Below, one piece after another: positions 38,854 through 48,207 of a stretch of DNA of 64,000 bases. Both the position numbers and the translations under genes were made by a program. The stretch lies in contig NZ_RHIB01000005.1 of assembly GCF_003710255.1 (NCBI RefSeq), positions 1 to 64,000 of the forward strand, in the 5' to 3' direction. The notes beneath the pieces are model-generated. The model saw nothing but the letters and a program-made list of their open reading frames with translations, was not told where the DNA came from and did no database searches. This stretch comes from Alteribacter keqinensis (GTDB lineage: Bacteria > Bacillota > Bacilli > Bacillales > Salisediminibacteriaceae). The first letter of the stretch is position 1, and each line of letters starts with the position of its first letter.

Positions 38854-39597
38854 TTAAATAACCACACCGCCGTCAACACTTAAAATTTCACCGGTAATAA
38901 ACCTTGCTTCATCAGAAGCCAGGAACAAATAAGCGCAGGCAATGTCCTCGGGCTTGGCAAGATCTTTAAGTACGGACTTTTCTTTCATCATTTCAAGAAC
39001 CTTTTCAGGCATTTTTTCTGTCATTGGTGTGAGGACAAATCCAGGTGCAACCGCATTTACCCTTATATTGAAACGTCCCAGTTCCTTGGCCCACGTCTTG
39101 GTCATCCCGTTTACACCCCATTTGGTGGCTGCGTAGTTTGTCTGTCCGAAATTGCCGTATGTGCCGACAACAGAAGAAGCGTTAAGGATAACCCCGCCCT
39201 CCTGCTCTTTCATTACAGCAGCTGCTGCCTGGGCTGCGTTAAACACTCCTTTTAAGTTTACATCGATCACCCGGTCCCACTGGGACTCTTCCATTTTCAG
39301 AAGCTGCGCATCGGCTGTTATGCCTGCATTGTTGACGAGAATGTCAACACAGCCCCAGGAATCTTTTGTCTTATTAATCATTTCCTGCACGGCTTCCCGG
39401 TCCGTGACATTGACTGCTTCCGCAATAGCAGTCCCACCGGCTTTCTCAATTTCCTTTACAACTTCAGAGATATCCTCTTCATTGAGATCTGCTACAACGA
39501 TCCGGGCTCCTTCTCTTGCAAATATAAGAGCTGTTTCTTTCCCGATTCCTCGGCCCGCTCCTGTAATAATGGCTGTTTTATTTTCAAGTCTCATCAT
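38854..39597 (-). CDS. short-chain dehydrogenase, probable 3-hydroxybutyrate dehydrogenase or acetoacetyl-CoA reductase
   Basis: A 247-residue classical SDR. The cofactor loop is TGAGRGIG (12-19), followed by NNAG near 89-92, the catalytic Asn in DVNLKG, Ser141/142 and YxxxK at 155-159. Sequence alone would give FabG (3-oxoacyl-ACP reductase). The neighbours, a GntP permease, a 3-ketoacid CoA-transferase and a thiolase, point to oxidation of (R)-3-hydroxybutyrate to acetoacetate. The aspartate after the second strand (VVADLNE) favours NAD over NADP, which suits a catabolic role. Last gene of a sigma-54-type operon. Confidence 0.82.
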   Translation of the reverse strand: MMRLENKTAIITGAGRGIGKETALIFAREGARIVVADLNEEDISEVVKEIEKAGGTAIAEAVNVTDREAVQEMINKTKDSWGCVDILVNNAGITADAQLLKMEESQWDRVIDVNLKGVFNAAQAAAAVMKEQEGGVILNASSVVGTYGNFGQTNYAATKWGVNGMTKTWAKELGRFNIRVNAVAPGFVLTPMTEKMPEKVLEMMKEKSVLKDLAKPEDIACAYLFLASDEARFITGEILSVDGGVVI

Positions 39598-39630
39598 GAT
39601 CTCTCCTCATTCTTTACTTGTGTATTTAAC

Positions 39631-40920
39631 TTAAAGCAATCCCACGATAGATACGAGAATCGCAACAAAAACAGATATGACCGGAATAACAACACCGACG
39701 ACGAAAATGTCTTTATACGATTCCTTGTGACTCAGTCCCGTAATGGCAAGAAGCGTCAGAACCGCCCCGTTATGAGGCAGGGCATCCAGCCCCCCAGATG
39801 CAATGGAGGCGACACGGTGGAAGGCTTCAGGCGGAATGCCTGTTGCCATACTGATTTCGTAATACTGCTCTCCGAGAGCTTCAAGGGCAATCCCCATTCC
39901 CCCTGATGCAGAGCCCGTGGCCCCTGCCAGAACGTTGATTGCTGCTGCCTGGGAAATCAGTGGATTACCAGGAACACTCAACACAAGCTCCGTCATCCGT
40001 TCAAAGCCCGGAACAGCCCGTACGACCGCACCAAAACCAACTGCCGCACTTGTATTAATAATGGCAATAACAGAGCCGCTCGCTCCTCCATTAATCGCCT
40101 TAGTGAAATTCTTGAACTTCGTAATGTTTAACAGCATAATCGTTAAAATACCGATAATAAGAGCAATAACAATATCCAGCCCAAACACGTTTAATGTGCC
40201 GACTACGATTACAAGAGGAAGAAATGATAATAAAACGTTCGGGATTTTCCCGTCTTCCTCTTCCTCAACAACCTTCTTATCTTTCGGCTCTGTATAGGTT
40301 TCCCCTGCAGCTGTGAGCTTCTGTTCACGCCAGCGGAGGTACAGATAGCCGCCTACTGCCATTACGATGGCAGCAGATATCCCCATAACCGGAGCCGCCA
40401 TGGCCGTCGTTCCGTAGTACGTTGTAGGAATCAGGTTCTGAATCTGCGGTGTACCCGGCAGTGCTGTCATTGTAAAGGTAAAGGCACCAAGGGCTACTGT
40501 TGCCGGGATCAGACGTCTTGTAATGTTCGCCTCCCTGAACAGCGCAAGAGCAAGAGGATAGACAGCGAATACAACAACGAACAAGCTCACACCACCGTAT
40601 GTAAGAACAGCGGCAGACACGAGAACACCGAGGATGGCTCTCTGAGTCCCAATCACTTTCGTTAACGCAATGGCAACGGACTTGGCCATTCCGGTATCTT
40701 CCATCAACTTCCCGAAAATGGCCCCGAGCATAAATACCGGAAACCACGTCTTGGCAAAGTCAACAAACCCCTGCATGTACGTATCGGTATAGGCATCCAG
40801 GAGATCAAGCCCTCCTGTTAAAGCCACTACACCTGCTGCAATAGGAGCCACCCAGATAATTGACCAGCCCCGATAGGCTAAAAACATCAGTAATGCTAAA
40901 CCTAGTAAAATACCAAACAT
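39631..40920 (-). CDS. GntP-family permease, probable hydroxybutyrate or short-chain hydroxy acid importer
   Basis: A 429-residue membrane protein with about 11-12 hydrophobic helices. It has GntP/CitM-like superfamily character, with conserved Gly-rich re-entrant segments such as TALPGTPQIQNLIP and ATGSASGGMGIALEAL. GntP members carry gluconate and related sugar acids, and homologues next to hydroxybutyrate genes are taken to carry 3-hydroxybutyrate. The substrate is inferred only from neighbours: a CoA-transferase 31 nt upstream and an SDR 33 nt downstream. The start has GGGAGGGG before it. Confidence 0.85.
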   Translation of the reverse strand: MFGILLGLALLMFLAYRGWSIIWVAPIAAGVVALTGGLDLLDAYTDTYMQGFVDFAKTWFPVFMLGAIFGKLMEDTGMAKSVAIALTKVIGTQRAILGVLVSAAVLTYGGVSLFVVVFAVYPLALALFREANITRRLIPATVALGAFTFTMTALPGTPQIQNLIPTTYYGTTAMAAPVMGISAAIVMAVGGYLYLRWREQKLTAAGETYTEPKDKKVVEEEEDGKIPNVLLSFLPLVIVVGTLNVFGLDIVIALIIGILTIMLLNITKFKNFTKAINGGASGSVIAIINTSAAVGFGAVVRAVPGFERMTELVLSVPGNPLISQAAAINVLAGATGSASGGMGIALEALGEQYYEISMATGIPPEAFHRVASIASGGLDALPHNGAVLTLLAITGLSHKESYKDIFVVGVVIPVISVFVAILVSIVGLL

Positions 40921-40951
40921 TGCTTTTCCCCTCCCTGTTATCGTTTATTTT

Positions 40952-42532
40952 TTACACTTCGCTTAACGTTTTTTTCGGTGTACAAAGAGTACCGAGTCCC
41001 ATCTTTTCATTATGAAAAATACTCATATCCATCGGTTTCAGTTCTTCGGAAATAACCGGCTCAAAATCCATCTGATTCAGGATGTCCTTTTCAAGGTCAA
41101 CACCCGGTGCGATTTCTTTTAATACAAGCCCGTCGGGACCTAGTTCAAAAACTGCCCGCTCCGTGATATACATAACCGGCCGCTGGGTTTCAAATGCGTA
41201 AGGTCCGCTGAAGGTAACCTGCTCAACGTTACGGACAAATTTTTTAATCTTCCCTTCTTGGAGAATCGACAGTTTTCCGTCTTCGATGGAGACGTTAAGC
41301 CCTCCCGCTGTAAACGTACCGCAGAAAACAACTTTTTTAGCATTCTGGGTAATGTTGATAAACCCTCCTGCACCTGTTACTTTTGTCCCGAATTTGCTTA
41401 CGTTGACGTTTCCTTGCTGGTCAAGCTGGGCCAGTCCGAGAAAAGCAAGATCGAGACCGCCTCCATCATAGAAGTCAAACTGATAAGGCTGGTCCACAAT
41501 GGCATCAGGGTTAGTAGAAGCTCCAAAGCTCAGACCCCCTGCAGGGATCCCCCCGATCGGCCCTGATTCCACAGTAAGACGCATGTTATGAATAACACCC
41601 TCCTCACTGGCAACCGACGCTACTCCCTCAGGTACACCGATTCCGAGGTTTGTAATCGCATTTGGAATCAGTTCCATAGCCGAGCGTCTGGCAATGATTT
41701 TACGTTCGGACAAAGGTAGTGGCTTTAATTTATCCAGTGAGACTCTCACTTCTCCTGAATAGGTTGGGTTATAAGCTTCCGCAAACGTCTGCATATGGTT
41801 CTCCTGCTTCGCTTCCACCACTGCGTCCACCAGAATCCCGGGCACCTTCACCATGCGGGGATCAAGAGTTCCGTTTTCCACCACTTTTTCAACCTGCATA
41901 AGGACAATCCCGCCTGAATTTTTTGCAGCCTGGGCCATTGATAAAATCTCAAGGCTAGCTACCTCTTTTTCCATGGTGGCGTTTCCAAACTCATCCGCGT
42001 AGGTAGCACGGATGATTGCGACATGAACAGGGAACGTCCGGTAAAACAAATACTCCCGGTCCCTTACAGTCATAAGTTCAACCAAGTCCTCACTTGTGCA
42101 CTCATTAATTTTCCCTCCGCCGTTTCTCGGATCTACAAATGTTCTGAGCCCGACATGGGAAAGTGTCCCCGGCTTTCCGGCTGCAATGTCACGGAAGAGG
42201 TGAGTAATAACCCCCTGGGGAAGGTTATACGCTTCGACTTTGTTTTCAATAGCAAGCTTTTGAAGTTTCGGTGCAAGCCCCCAGTGACCGCCGATGACTC
42301 TTTTTACAAGCCCCTCATAACCAAGGTGGTTAAGCCCCCGGTCTTTGCCGTCACCCTGTCCCGCAGCATAGACGAGAGATAAATCTCTTGGTGCTCCTTC
42401 TTCAAGAAAACGCTCTTCCAGTGCCTGGGTAAGCTCTTCAGGGTGCCCGTTTCCGACAAATCCCCCCGTGGCAATCATGGAACCGCTTTCTATTTTCTTT
42501 ACGGCTTCTTTAGCTGTCATCACTTTACTCAT
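40952..42532 (-). CDS. acyl-CoA:acetate/3-ketoacid CoA-transferase, fused alpha-beta
   Basis: Class I CoA-transferase in which alpha and beta subunits are fused (526 residues, YdiF-like). The alpha-half glycine loop is [12 protein letters not shown] and the beta-half catalytic glutamate is in [10 protein letters not shown] (about residue 322), preceded by NLGIGVPEG. It would move CoA from an acyl-CoA to acetoacetate, giving acetoacetyl-CoA for the thiolase. ATG at 42532 is 8 nt from AGGAGG, whereas the ATG at 42538 is only 2 nt away. First gene of the operon and 41 nt below a near-perfect sigma-54 promoter. Confidence 0.93.
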   Translation of the reverse strand: MSKVMTAKEAVKKIESGSMIATGGFVGNGHPEELTQALEERFLEEGAPRDLSLVYAAGQGDGKDRGLNHLGYEGLVKRVIGGHWGLAPKLQKLAIENKVEAYNLPQGVITHLFRDIAAGKPGTLSHVGLRTFVDPRNGGGKINECTSEDLVELMTVRDREYLFYRTFPVHVAIIRATYADEFGNATMEKEVASLEILSMAQAAKNSGGIVLMQVEKVVENGTLDPRMVKVPGILVDAVVEAKQENHMQTFAEAYNPTYSGEVRVSLDKLKPLPLSERKIIARRSAMELIPNAITNLGIGVPEGVASVASEEGVIHNMRLTVESGPIGGIPAGGLSFGASTNPDAIVDQPYQFDFYDGGGLDLAFLGLAQLDQQGNVNVSKFGTKVTGAGGFINITQNAKKVVFCGTFTAGGLNVSIEDGKLSILQEGKIKKFVRNVEQVTFSGPYAFETQRPVMYITERAVFELGPDGLVLKEIAPGVDLEKDILNQMDFEPVISEELKPMDMSIFHNEKMGLGTLCTPKKTLSEV

Positions 42533-42572
42533 GTGCATGGCCTCCTGCTCATTTTGGTTGTGCCCAAATAAT

Positions 42573-42589
42573 ATGCAAGATCAGTGCCA
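42573..42589 (-). promoter_or_regulatory. sigma-54 (-24/-12) promoter of the CoA-transferase operon
   Basis: On the minus strand TGGCAC, five bases and TTGCAT match the sigma-54 consensus TGGCACN5TTGCW fully. It lies 41 nt upstream of the CoA-transferase start and next to a gene for a sigma-54 activator. Confidence 0.93.
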
Positions 42590-42659
42590 GCTTTTTTAAA
42601 CAAAAAAGCCACAAAACGTTCACAAAATGATAAAAAACCAACGCAATTGTAAATAATTC

Positions 42660-42737
42660 CGAACATTTATTTAAACGCTTTCATTTTTAGTGTTCGTTTT
42701 TCTTTACAATAATGAACCGTTTTTATGTTTATGTTCA
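42660..42737. promoter_or_regulatory. candidate upstream activator sites
   Basis: Two inverted repeats lie 70-165 bp upstream of the sigma-54 promoter: CGAACA (42660-42665) with TGTTCG (42691-42696), and TGAAC (42713-42717) with GTTCA (42733-42737). This is the usual distance for enhancer sites of sigma-54 activators. The surrounding 42590-42870 is AT-rich and holds no ORF. Confidence 0.45.
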
Positions 42738-42871
42738 CTTTACATTACACTTTTACTGGTGAAATGGTTATTTCGGTCTTATTCCGACAAAATAATTTAT
42801 CTTTTTTATTTATTCCTTGTTTACAGGTACTTCTAACGTCAATATTTTAATCATGAGAACCAATTTTGCAC

Positions 42872-42914
42872 AAAAAAAGCGCCTCATCAGGTATACTGTC
42901 ACCTGATGAGACGC
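42872..42914 (-). terminator. terminator of the thiolase-regulator transcript
   Basis: The minus strand has GCGTCTCATCAGGT and ACCTGATGAGGCGC followed by seven T, only 6 nt after the regulator stop. Confidence 0.92.
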
Positions 42915-42919
42915 TCTCG

Positions 42920-44971
42920 TTACTTCATTCTGGCTATTTTTTCATACAATGCTGTTCTGCTTACACCGAGAAGTTTGGCTGCCTGCGATTTGTTTCCTTC
43001 TGTATAGCGAAGTGCATGTAATATCGCCTGTTTTTCCGCCTCCCGCATTTGTTCGCTGAGAGGCTCAGGCTTTTCCTTTACTTTTACGCCGGTAAGTTTA
43101 TCAGGCAGGTGTACAGAGGTGATCGTCTGATAGGAATCAACCACATTCGCCGTCCGCTCGATCACGTTTTCAAGCTCCCTCGTGTTACCCGGCCAGTTGT
43201 ATTTGACGAGGGTATCCATCGCCGTGCGGTCTATATATTTCACTTCCTTGCCAAGCTTTAACGAGAGCTTTTTCAGGAAATAGGGGACAAGCTGTTCAAT
43301 GTCTTCCGGCCGCTCCCTTAAAGGAGGGATGTGAATGGAAAATACATTTAACCGGTAAAACAAGTCAAGGCGGAAATCCCCTTCTCCGATCATTTTTTCG
43401 AGGTTGCGGTTAGTGGCAGCAATGACACGGATATCCACTGGTTTTGCCGAAGTAGCACCGACCTTCTCTACCTCCCGCTCCTGTAATACCCGGAGGAGCT
43501 TTACCTGCATATGAATCGGCAGCTCACCAATCTCATCAAGAAAGATCGTACCTCCGTCAGCAGCTTCGAACTTCCCTTTCTTTCCCCCGCGCTTTGCCCC
43601 TGTAAACGATCCTTCGATGTAACCGAACAATTCACTTTCAATCAGATCATTCGGGATCGCAGCACAGTTCACTTTTACAAACGGACCCGGCGAACGTGGA
43701 CTGGCATTATGAATCGCATGGGCAAAAAGTTCTTTCCCCGTCCCGCTTTCTCCAAGGAGTAAGACACTGGATTCCGTTTCAGATGCCTTTAACGCCAGCT
43801 CTTTTGCTTTCGTCCATTCAGAGCTTGTTCCGATGAGCTGATCAAACTGATACTTCGCCCGGTTTGTTTCGTTCCAGTCTCCCCGGTAGTTCGCGAGCTC
43901 CTTTTCAAGCTTTTCCATCCGCTTTTTCAAAGCTTTAAATCCACCGAGGTTTTTGAACAGCACCTTCCCAACTGCTCCCTCAAGCTTGCCGTCCTTAAAG
44001 ATCGGCAGCCTGGTGGCCACCATATAATCCCCTTTAATCGGCTGTATGTCCGCGATTTCCGGTTTTCCTGTTTCAGCAACAATATGCATGCGGGTATGTT
44101 CGATCACATCCGTCACGTGCCGCCCGATGATGTCTTGTTCATCCATTTCCAGAAAAGAAGCATATTCCTTACTGATCATTGTAATGACTCCGTGCCTGTC
44201 CACCATAATGATGCCGTCGTAGGCAAGCTCGAGGATGGTTTCCATCTGCTCTGCTTTTTCTTTCCAACCCTCTTCTTCTCCATTCGTAAAAGAAGGGGCC
44301 ATTTCTTTGAACCAAAGAGCAATAAACGTTTTTTTACCGGCTGTAATCGTTTGCTTTTTCACACGCATCTTCTTATCTTTTACATAAAAAGAATAAGTCT
44401 CTTCTGATAATTGATCAGATAATACATCTGTGATCTTGTTTTTATCCAGCACATCCGTGATCCGGTCTCCGGAATGAATAGAGAGGAGCTTTTCGGCCTG
44501 CCTGTTGGAGAAGATCACCTTGTGGCCGTCCCCGATTACGACAACTCCTTCCTCTTCGCCGTTCAGGAGAGCTTCAAGAATATCCCTTCTCTGTTTTGCG
44601 TCTTTTTCCACCGCCGCAAACCATTCTTCAGGATATAAAATCCCTGTTAGATTTCGCGATTCATTTACAACCGGTATCGTTGCCGGATTCCACTTAAATG
44701 ACGGAAGGGGCAGGTCACCTTCCAGAACAGCAGATACCTGCCTTTCCATCATCTCTTCTACTTTCGTCTGAGGTGAGAGCCCTTTCATCATTGCTGTCAT
44801 AAGCGTATCACCAGACAAGCTTCCTACCACATGGCCTGCATCATCAATTACAGGGGCATCGTAATTTTTCATGTGATACATCTTTGCCGCTGCTTCCTGC
44901 ATGCTTTCATCTGTGTATAAAATAACAGGGGGTTTTTTCATTGCTGCTTTTGCCGGTACGCCCTCGTTCAT
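42920..44971 (-). CDS. sigma-54-dependent transcriptional activator with CBS and PAS sensor domains
   Basis: A 683-residue enhancer-binding protein. Domains in order: a CBS pair (about 7-120), a PAS-like domain (125-225), a second PAS (241-340), a short coiled coil (345-365), the AAA+ domain (375-615) and a Fis-type helix-turn-helix (645-683, SQAAKLLGVSRTALYEKI). Walker A is GESGTGKE (407-414) and Walker B TIFLDE (475-480). The sigma-54 contact loop reads GSFTGA (454-459) instead of GAFTGA. It probably senses a metabolite or adenylate and activates both sigma-54 promoters here. It is 66 nt downstream of the thiolase gene and probably co-transcribed, implying autoactivation. Confidence 0.93.
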   Translation of the reverse strand: MNEGVPAKAAMKKPPVILYTDESMQEAAAKMYHMKNYDAPVIDDAGHVVGSLSGDTLMTAMMKGLSPQTKVEEMMERQVSAVLEGDLPLPSFKWNPATIPVVNESRNLTGILYPEEWFAAVEKDAKQRRDILEALLNGEEEGVVVIGDGHKVIFSNRQAEKLLSIHSGDRITDVLDKNKITDVLSDQLSEETYSFYVKDKKMRVKKQTITAGKKTFIALWFKEMAPSFTNGEEEGWKEKAEQMETILELAYDGIIMVDRHGVITMISKEYASFLEMDEQDIIGRHVTDVIEHTRMHIVAETGKPEIADIQPIKGDYMVATRLPIFKDGKLEGAVGKVLFKNLGGFKALKKRMEKLEKELANYRGDWNETNRAKYQFDQLIGTSSEWTKAKELALKASETESSVLLLGESGTGKELFAHAIHNASPRSPGPFVKVNCAAIPNDLIESELFGYIEGSFTGAKRGGKKGKFEAADGGTIFLDEIGELPIHMQVKLLRVLQEREVEKVGATSAKPVDIRVIAATNRNLEKMIGEGDFRLDLFYRLNVFSIHIPPLRERPEDIEQLVPYFLKKLSLKLGKEVKYIDRTAMDTLVKYNWPGNTRELENVIERTANVVDSYQTITSVHLPDKLTGVKVKEKPEPLSEQMREAEKQAILHALRYTEGNKSQAAKLLGVSRTALYEKIARMK

Positions 44972-45037
44972 GCTCCCACCTCCTCAGTCCGTCAAAATCA
45001 GTATAGCAAAAAACGGGTTCTTTGGCCCTGCTTTATG

Positions 45038-46216
45038 TTAACGGCTCACAATCAGAGAGGTCCCCTGGCCACCGCCAATACAAAGAGTCGCAAGTCCGCG
45101 TTTGGCATCACGGCGTTTCATTTCATGCAGCAGTGTCACAAGTATCCGCGTTCCTGAAGCTCCAATTGGATGCCCCAGAGCAATCGCGCCTCCGTTCACG
45201 TTCACTTTTTTCCGGTTCATTTTCAAGTCTTTTGTCACCGATAGTGACTGTGCAGCGAAGGCTTCATTCGCTTCAATCAGGTCCATATCGTCTATTGAAA
45301 GGCCCCCCCGTTTTAGCGCCTTCTCTGTAGCCGGAACGGGACCGTATCCCATAATATCCGGATCCAGCGCTGCATTGCCGTAGGATGTGATGGTGGCAAG
45401 GGGTTCAATACCGAGCTCGTCTGCCTTATCTTTTGACATCACAATCACCATTGCAGCCCCATCGTTAATACCCGACGCATTCCCTGCAGTCACTGTTCCG
45501 TCTTTTTTAAAGGCCGGACGGAGCTTTGCGAGCTTCTCCAGCGTCATTCCGTGCTTTGGAAATTCATCGTCTTTGACGATCAGCGCTTCTTTTTTACGCT
45601 GGGGAATTTCTACAGGTACGATTTCTTCATCAAACCGCCCCTCTTTTTGAGCTGCTTCCGCCCTTTGCTGGCTCGTTAGTGCATACTCATCCTGGTCTTC
45701 ACGGGACAGCTCCCAGCGCTCAGCAATATTTTCTGCTGTCATTCCCATGTGAATATCCTTAAATGCATCGGTGAGCCCGTCACGAAGCATCGTGTCAATC
45801 ATTCTGCCGTCACCCATGCGCTGTCCCCACCTTGCATTTTGCAATACATAAGGGGCATTACTCATGCTCTCCGTTCCTCCGGCTAAAATAACGTCTGCAT
45901 CCCCAAGTGCAATAAATTGGGCTGCCATACTGACCGTTCTCAGTCCCGAACCGCAAAGTTTGTTTATTGTTGTAGCCGGCGTCGTATCCCGGAGTCCTGC
46001 GTGCAGGGAGATCTGGCGTGCAACATTCTGCCCAAGTCCCGCTGAAAGGACATTCCCGATCAGTACATCATCAATAATTGAAGGATCGATCCCCGCTCTT
46101 TCGATGGCACCTTCAGCAGCGATGGTTCCAAGCTCCACGGCTGACTTATCTTTCAGTCCTCCTGCAAAATTTCCGATCGGGGTCCGTGCAGCACTTACAA
46201 TAACAACGTCTCTCAT
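45038..46216 (-). CDS. acetyl-CoA C-acetyltransferase (thiolase)
   Basis: Splits acetoacetyl-CoA with CoA into two acetyl-CoA (or the reverse). It has 392 residues with the full thiolase set: nucleophile Cys88 in NKLCGSGLR, His349 in GHPIGASG and Cys379 in CIGGGQG. It completes the route hydroxybutyrate, acetoacetate, acetoacetyl-CoA, acetyl-CoA formed by the neighbouring operon. Good AGGAGG site. Its own sigma-54 promoter lies 48 nt upstream. Confidence 0.95.
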   Translation of the reverse strand: MRDVVIVSAARTPIGNFAGGLKDKSAVELGTIAAEGAIERAGIDPSIIDDVLIGNVLSAGLGQNVARQISLHAGLRDTTPATTINKLCGSGLRTVSMAAQFIALGDADVILAGGTESMSNAPYVLQNARWGQRMGDGRMIDTMLRDGLTDAFKDIHMGMTAENIAERWELSREDQDEYALTSQQRAEAAQKEGRFDEEIVPVEIPQRKKEALIVKDDEFPKHGMTLEKLAKLRPAFKKDGTVTAGNASGINDGAAMVIVMSKDKADELGIEPLATITSYGNAALDPDIMGYGPVPATEKALKRGGLSIDDMDLIEANEAFAAQSLSVTKDLKMNRKKVNVNGGAIALGHPIGASGTRILVTLLHEMKRRDAKRGLATLCIGGGQGTSLIVSR

Positions 46217-46263
46217 ATTAGATTCCTCCTGTAGATTAAAAGTGAAGTTTCACCCTGTATTTA

Positions 46264-46280
46264 ATGCAAGTTTTGTGCCA
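46264..46280 (-). promoter_or_regulatory. sigma-54 (-24/-12) promoter of the thiolase-regulator pair
   Basis: On the minus strand TGGCAC, five bases and TTGCAT again match the sigma-54 consensus exactly, 48 nt upstream of the thiolase start and just below the purR terminator. No upstream inverted repeat like that at 42.7 kb is obvious here. Confidence 0.92.
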
Positions 46281-46285
46281 GAAAA

Positions 46286-46324
46286 ACAAAAAGACCGCTC
46301 CTCATTTTAAAGGAACGGTCTTTG
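46286..46324 (-). terminator. purR terminator
   Basis: The minus strand has AAAGACCGTTCC and AGGAGCGGTCTTT followed by TTG and TTTTTC, 10 nt past the purR stop, isolating purR from the sigma-54 island. Confidence 0.92.
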
Positions 46325-46333
46325 TTTTGCCGG

Positions 46334-47146
46334 TCAGAAAATGTTTCCGATTTCAGCTTTAATTGTTTTTTCTTTTGCATTCACCTGAGAAATCTTCGTT
46401 AATGACACATAGTCTGCCACAAGGGGCTCCTCATCATGAGTCGCTTCGGTCAGGACACCGATCCCCGCCACCGTTGACTGGAATTCGCTCACAAGCTCCA
46501 TCATTCCCCGGATCGTTCCCCCTGCCTTCATGAAGTCGTCAATGATCAGCACGTTGGACTGGGGCTTTAAGCTTCGTCTTGCCAAAGACATTGTCTGGAT
46601 CCGCTTTTTAGAACCTGAAACATAATTGATGCTCACAATAGAACCTTCTGTAATTCTGTGTTCATGGCGCACGATACTCACCGGTACATTGAGCTGTGCA
46701 GCTACTGCATATGCAAGAGGGATGCCTTTTGTAGCCATTGTCATGACGGCATCAACCTCCCCGTCACGATAGCGTGAGGCGAAAATACGTCCGATTGACT
46801 GAACCAGAGACGGATCTCCGATAATATCCATCATGTATAAATAGCCGCCGGGAAGAATCCTTTCCGGATCCTCCAGCCGTTCGCACAGGCCGTTAAGAAA
46901 GGTCGTTGCTTCCGATTTATCCACCCTCGGAATAAACGTAACTCCTCCCGTAGCTCCTGCAGCCGTTTCCAGAGTGCCAATCTGTTTAGCTTCAAACATC
47001 TCTTTTACAATTGACAAATCTTCACTGATGGACGATTTAGCCGCATGGTAACGCTCAGAAAAATAAGTAAGAGGCACCTGCCGGTGGGGATTATCCATTA
47101 AATAATGGGTCATATCCACCAGCCGCCCGCTTCTGCGAAATTTCAT
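46334..47146 (-). CDS. purR: purine operon repressor PurR
   Basis: Gram-positive PurR, a phosphoribosyltransferase-fold repressor released from DNA by PRPP. It has 270 residues: a winged-helix N-terminal domain (about 1-74) and a PRT domain with the PRPP loop VLIIDDFMKAGGTIRG. AAGGAGGG precedes the ATG. A PurBox pair overlaps its promoter, so autoregulation as in B. subtilis is likely. The downstream yabJ partner is missing. Confidence 0.97.
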   Translation of the reverse strand: MKFRRSGRLVDMTHYLMDNPHRQVPLTYFSERYHAAKSSISEDLSIVKEMFEAKQIGTLETAAGATGGVTFIPRVDKSEATTFLNGLCERLEDPERILPGGYLYMMDIIGDPSLVQSIGRIFASRYRDGEVDAVMTMATKGIPLAYAVAAQLNVPVSIVRHEHRITEGSIVSINYVSGSKKRIQTMSLARRSLKPQSNVLIIDDFMKAGGTIRGMMELVSEFQSTVAGIGVLTEATHDEEPLVADYVSLTKISQVNAKEKTIKAEIGNIF

Positions 47147-47162
47147 CGTTACCCTCCTTGTA

Positions 47163-47211
47163 AAACCCGAATATTTATAGTTAATATATCATTATTGTAC
47201 GGATTTTACAA
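47163..47211. promoter_or_regulatory. purR promoter with PurBox pair
   Basis: A sigma-A promoter on the minus strand has TTGTAA (47206-47211), 17 nt and TATATT (47183-47188). Two PurBox-like sites in inverted orientation flank it: AAACCCGAATATT on the plus strand (47163-47175) and AAATCCGTACAAT on the minus strand (47194-47206). They match AWWWCCGAACWWT with two and one mismatches and are 18 bp apart, close to the 16-17 bp known for B. subtilis. Confidence 0.7.
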
Positions 47212-47223
47212 ACGCATATCCGA

Positions 47224-48087
47224 TTATTCGTGACGGGACCCCAACAGACGCACAACAAAAACCTGATCCACAAACCCTTTCAGTCCATTATAGATCCGGT
47301 CTGCCCGGGACTGATTTTGAACAAGGGCATAAATCGTCGGCCCGCTCCCGCTCATCAGTACACCGTTGGCGCCAAATCCCTTGACCCGCTTCTTCAAGTT
47401 GAGTACTTCGGGATTCAAAGAAAACGTCGCTTCTTCCATGGCATTTCCAAGCTCTTTGCAAATACGGTTAAAATCCTTTTCTTTGATCGCCTCAACCATG
47501 CTGGCTGTATCCGGATGTTTCAGTGAATCCACTTTTAACTTTCCATATATATCCTTGGTTGATACACCCATCGGCGGTTTAACAAGGACCACCCAGCACG
47601 GCGGCGGCGCAGGGATGTGTTCAAGCTTTTCGCCTCTCCCCCTTGCAATGGCTGTACCACCGTAAACACAGAAAGGAACATCGGAACCAATTTCAGCTCC
47701 AAGTTCCGCGAGCTCATCGAGACTGAGACCGAGATTCCATAAATCATTCAGGCCTCTTAACGTCGCAGCCGCATCTGTGCTTCCACCCGCAAGCCCCGCT
47801 GAAACCGGGATGTTTTTTTCAATATAAATATGTACACCTTCCTGAACGTTAAATCGTGTTTTCAGAAGTTTTGCAGCTTTGTAGGCAAGGTTTTGTTCAT
47901 TGCTCGGAACAAATCCCTTATCCACATCAATGGTCATCGTTCCTTCCGATAAAACAGTTAAGTGTATACGATCGGCCAGATCCACAGTTGTCATGACCAT
48001 TTCAACTTCATGGTAACCGTCGTTACGTTTTCTTAATACATCAAGTGTCAAATTAATTTTCGCTGGTGCTTTCACAATTCGATGCAC
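47224..48087 (-). CDS. ispE: 4-diphosphocytidyl-2-C-methyl-D-erythritol kinase
   Basis: GHMP-family kinase of the MEP isoprenoid pathway. It has 287 residues with [12 protein letters not shown] at the N-terminus, the ATP loop [19 protein letters not shown] (19 residues) and the C-terminal LMSGSGPT. The open frame allows GTG at 48096 or 48087; the latter is 6 nt from AGGTGG and aligns with the family start. Neighbour of purR and sspF as in B. subtilis. Confidence 0.96.
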   Translation of the reverse strand: MHRIVKAPAKINLTLDVLRKRNDGYHEVEMVMTTVDLADRIHLTVLSEGTMTIDVDKGFVPSNEQNLAYKAAKLLKTRFNVQEGVHIYIEKNIPVSAGLAGGSTDAAATLRGLNDLWNLGLSLDELAELGAEIGSDVPFCVYGGTAIARGRGEKLEHIPAPPPCWVVLVKPPMGVSTKDIYGKLKVDSLKHPDTASMVEAIKEKDFNRICKELGNAMEEATFSLNPEVLNLKKRVKGFGANGVLMSGSGPTIYALVQNQSRADRIYNGLKGFVDQVFVVRLLGSRHE

Positions 48088-48207
48088 GTCATCCACCTAC
48101 TTTTTCTGGCATTTTCCCGAACGTTGTCGCTTTCGCTATTTTACCATTACTCGGTTAGGTGAACCAGTTTTGCCGGAAAAATGGCGTAATTATTTCCTTT
48201 GTCAAAG

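Noticed and set aside
38854-39597. Fatty-acid synthesis FabG
   Set aside because: Sequence motifs allow it, but the operon with a CoA-transferase, GntP permease and sigma-54 promoter fits a catabolic dehydrogenase better.
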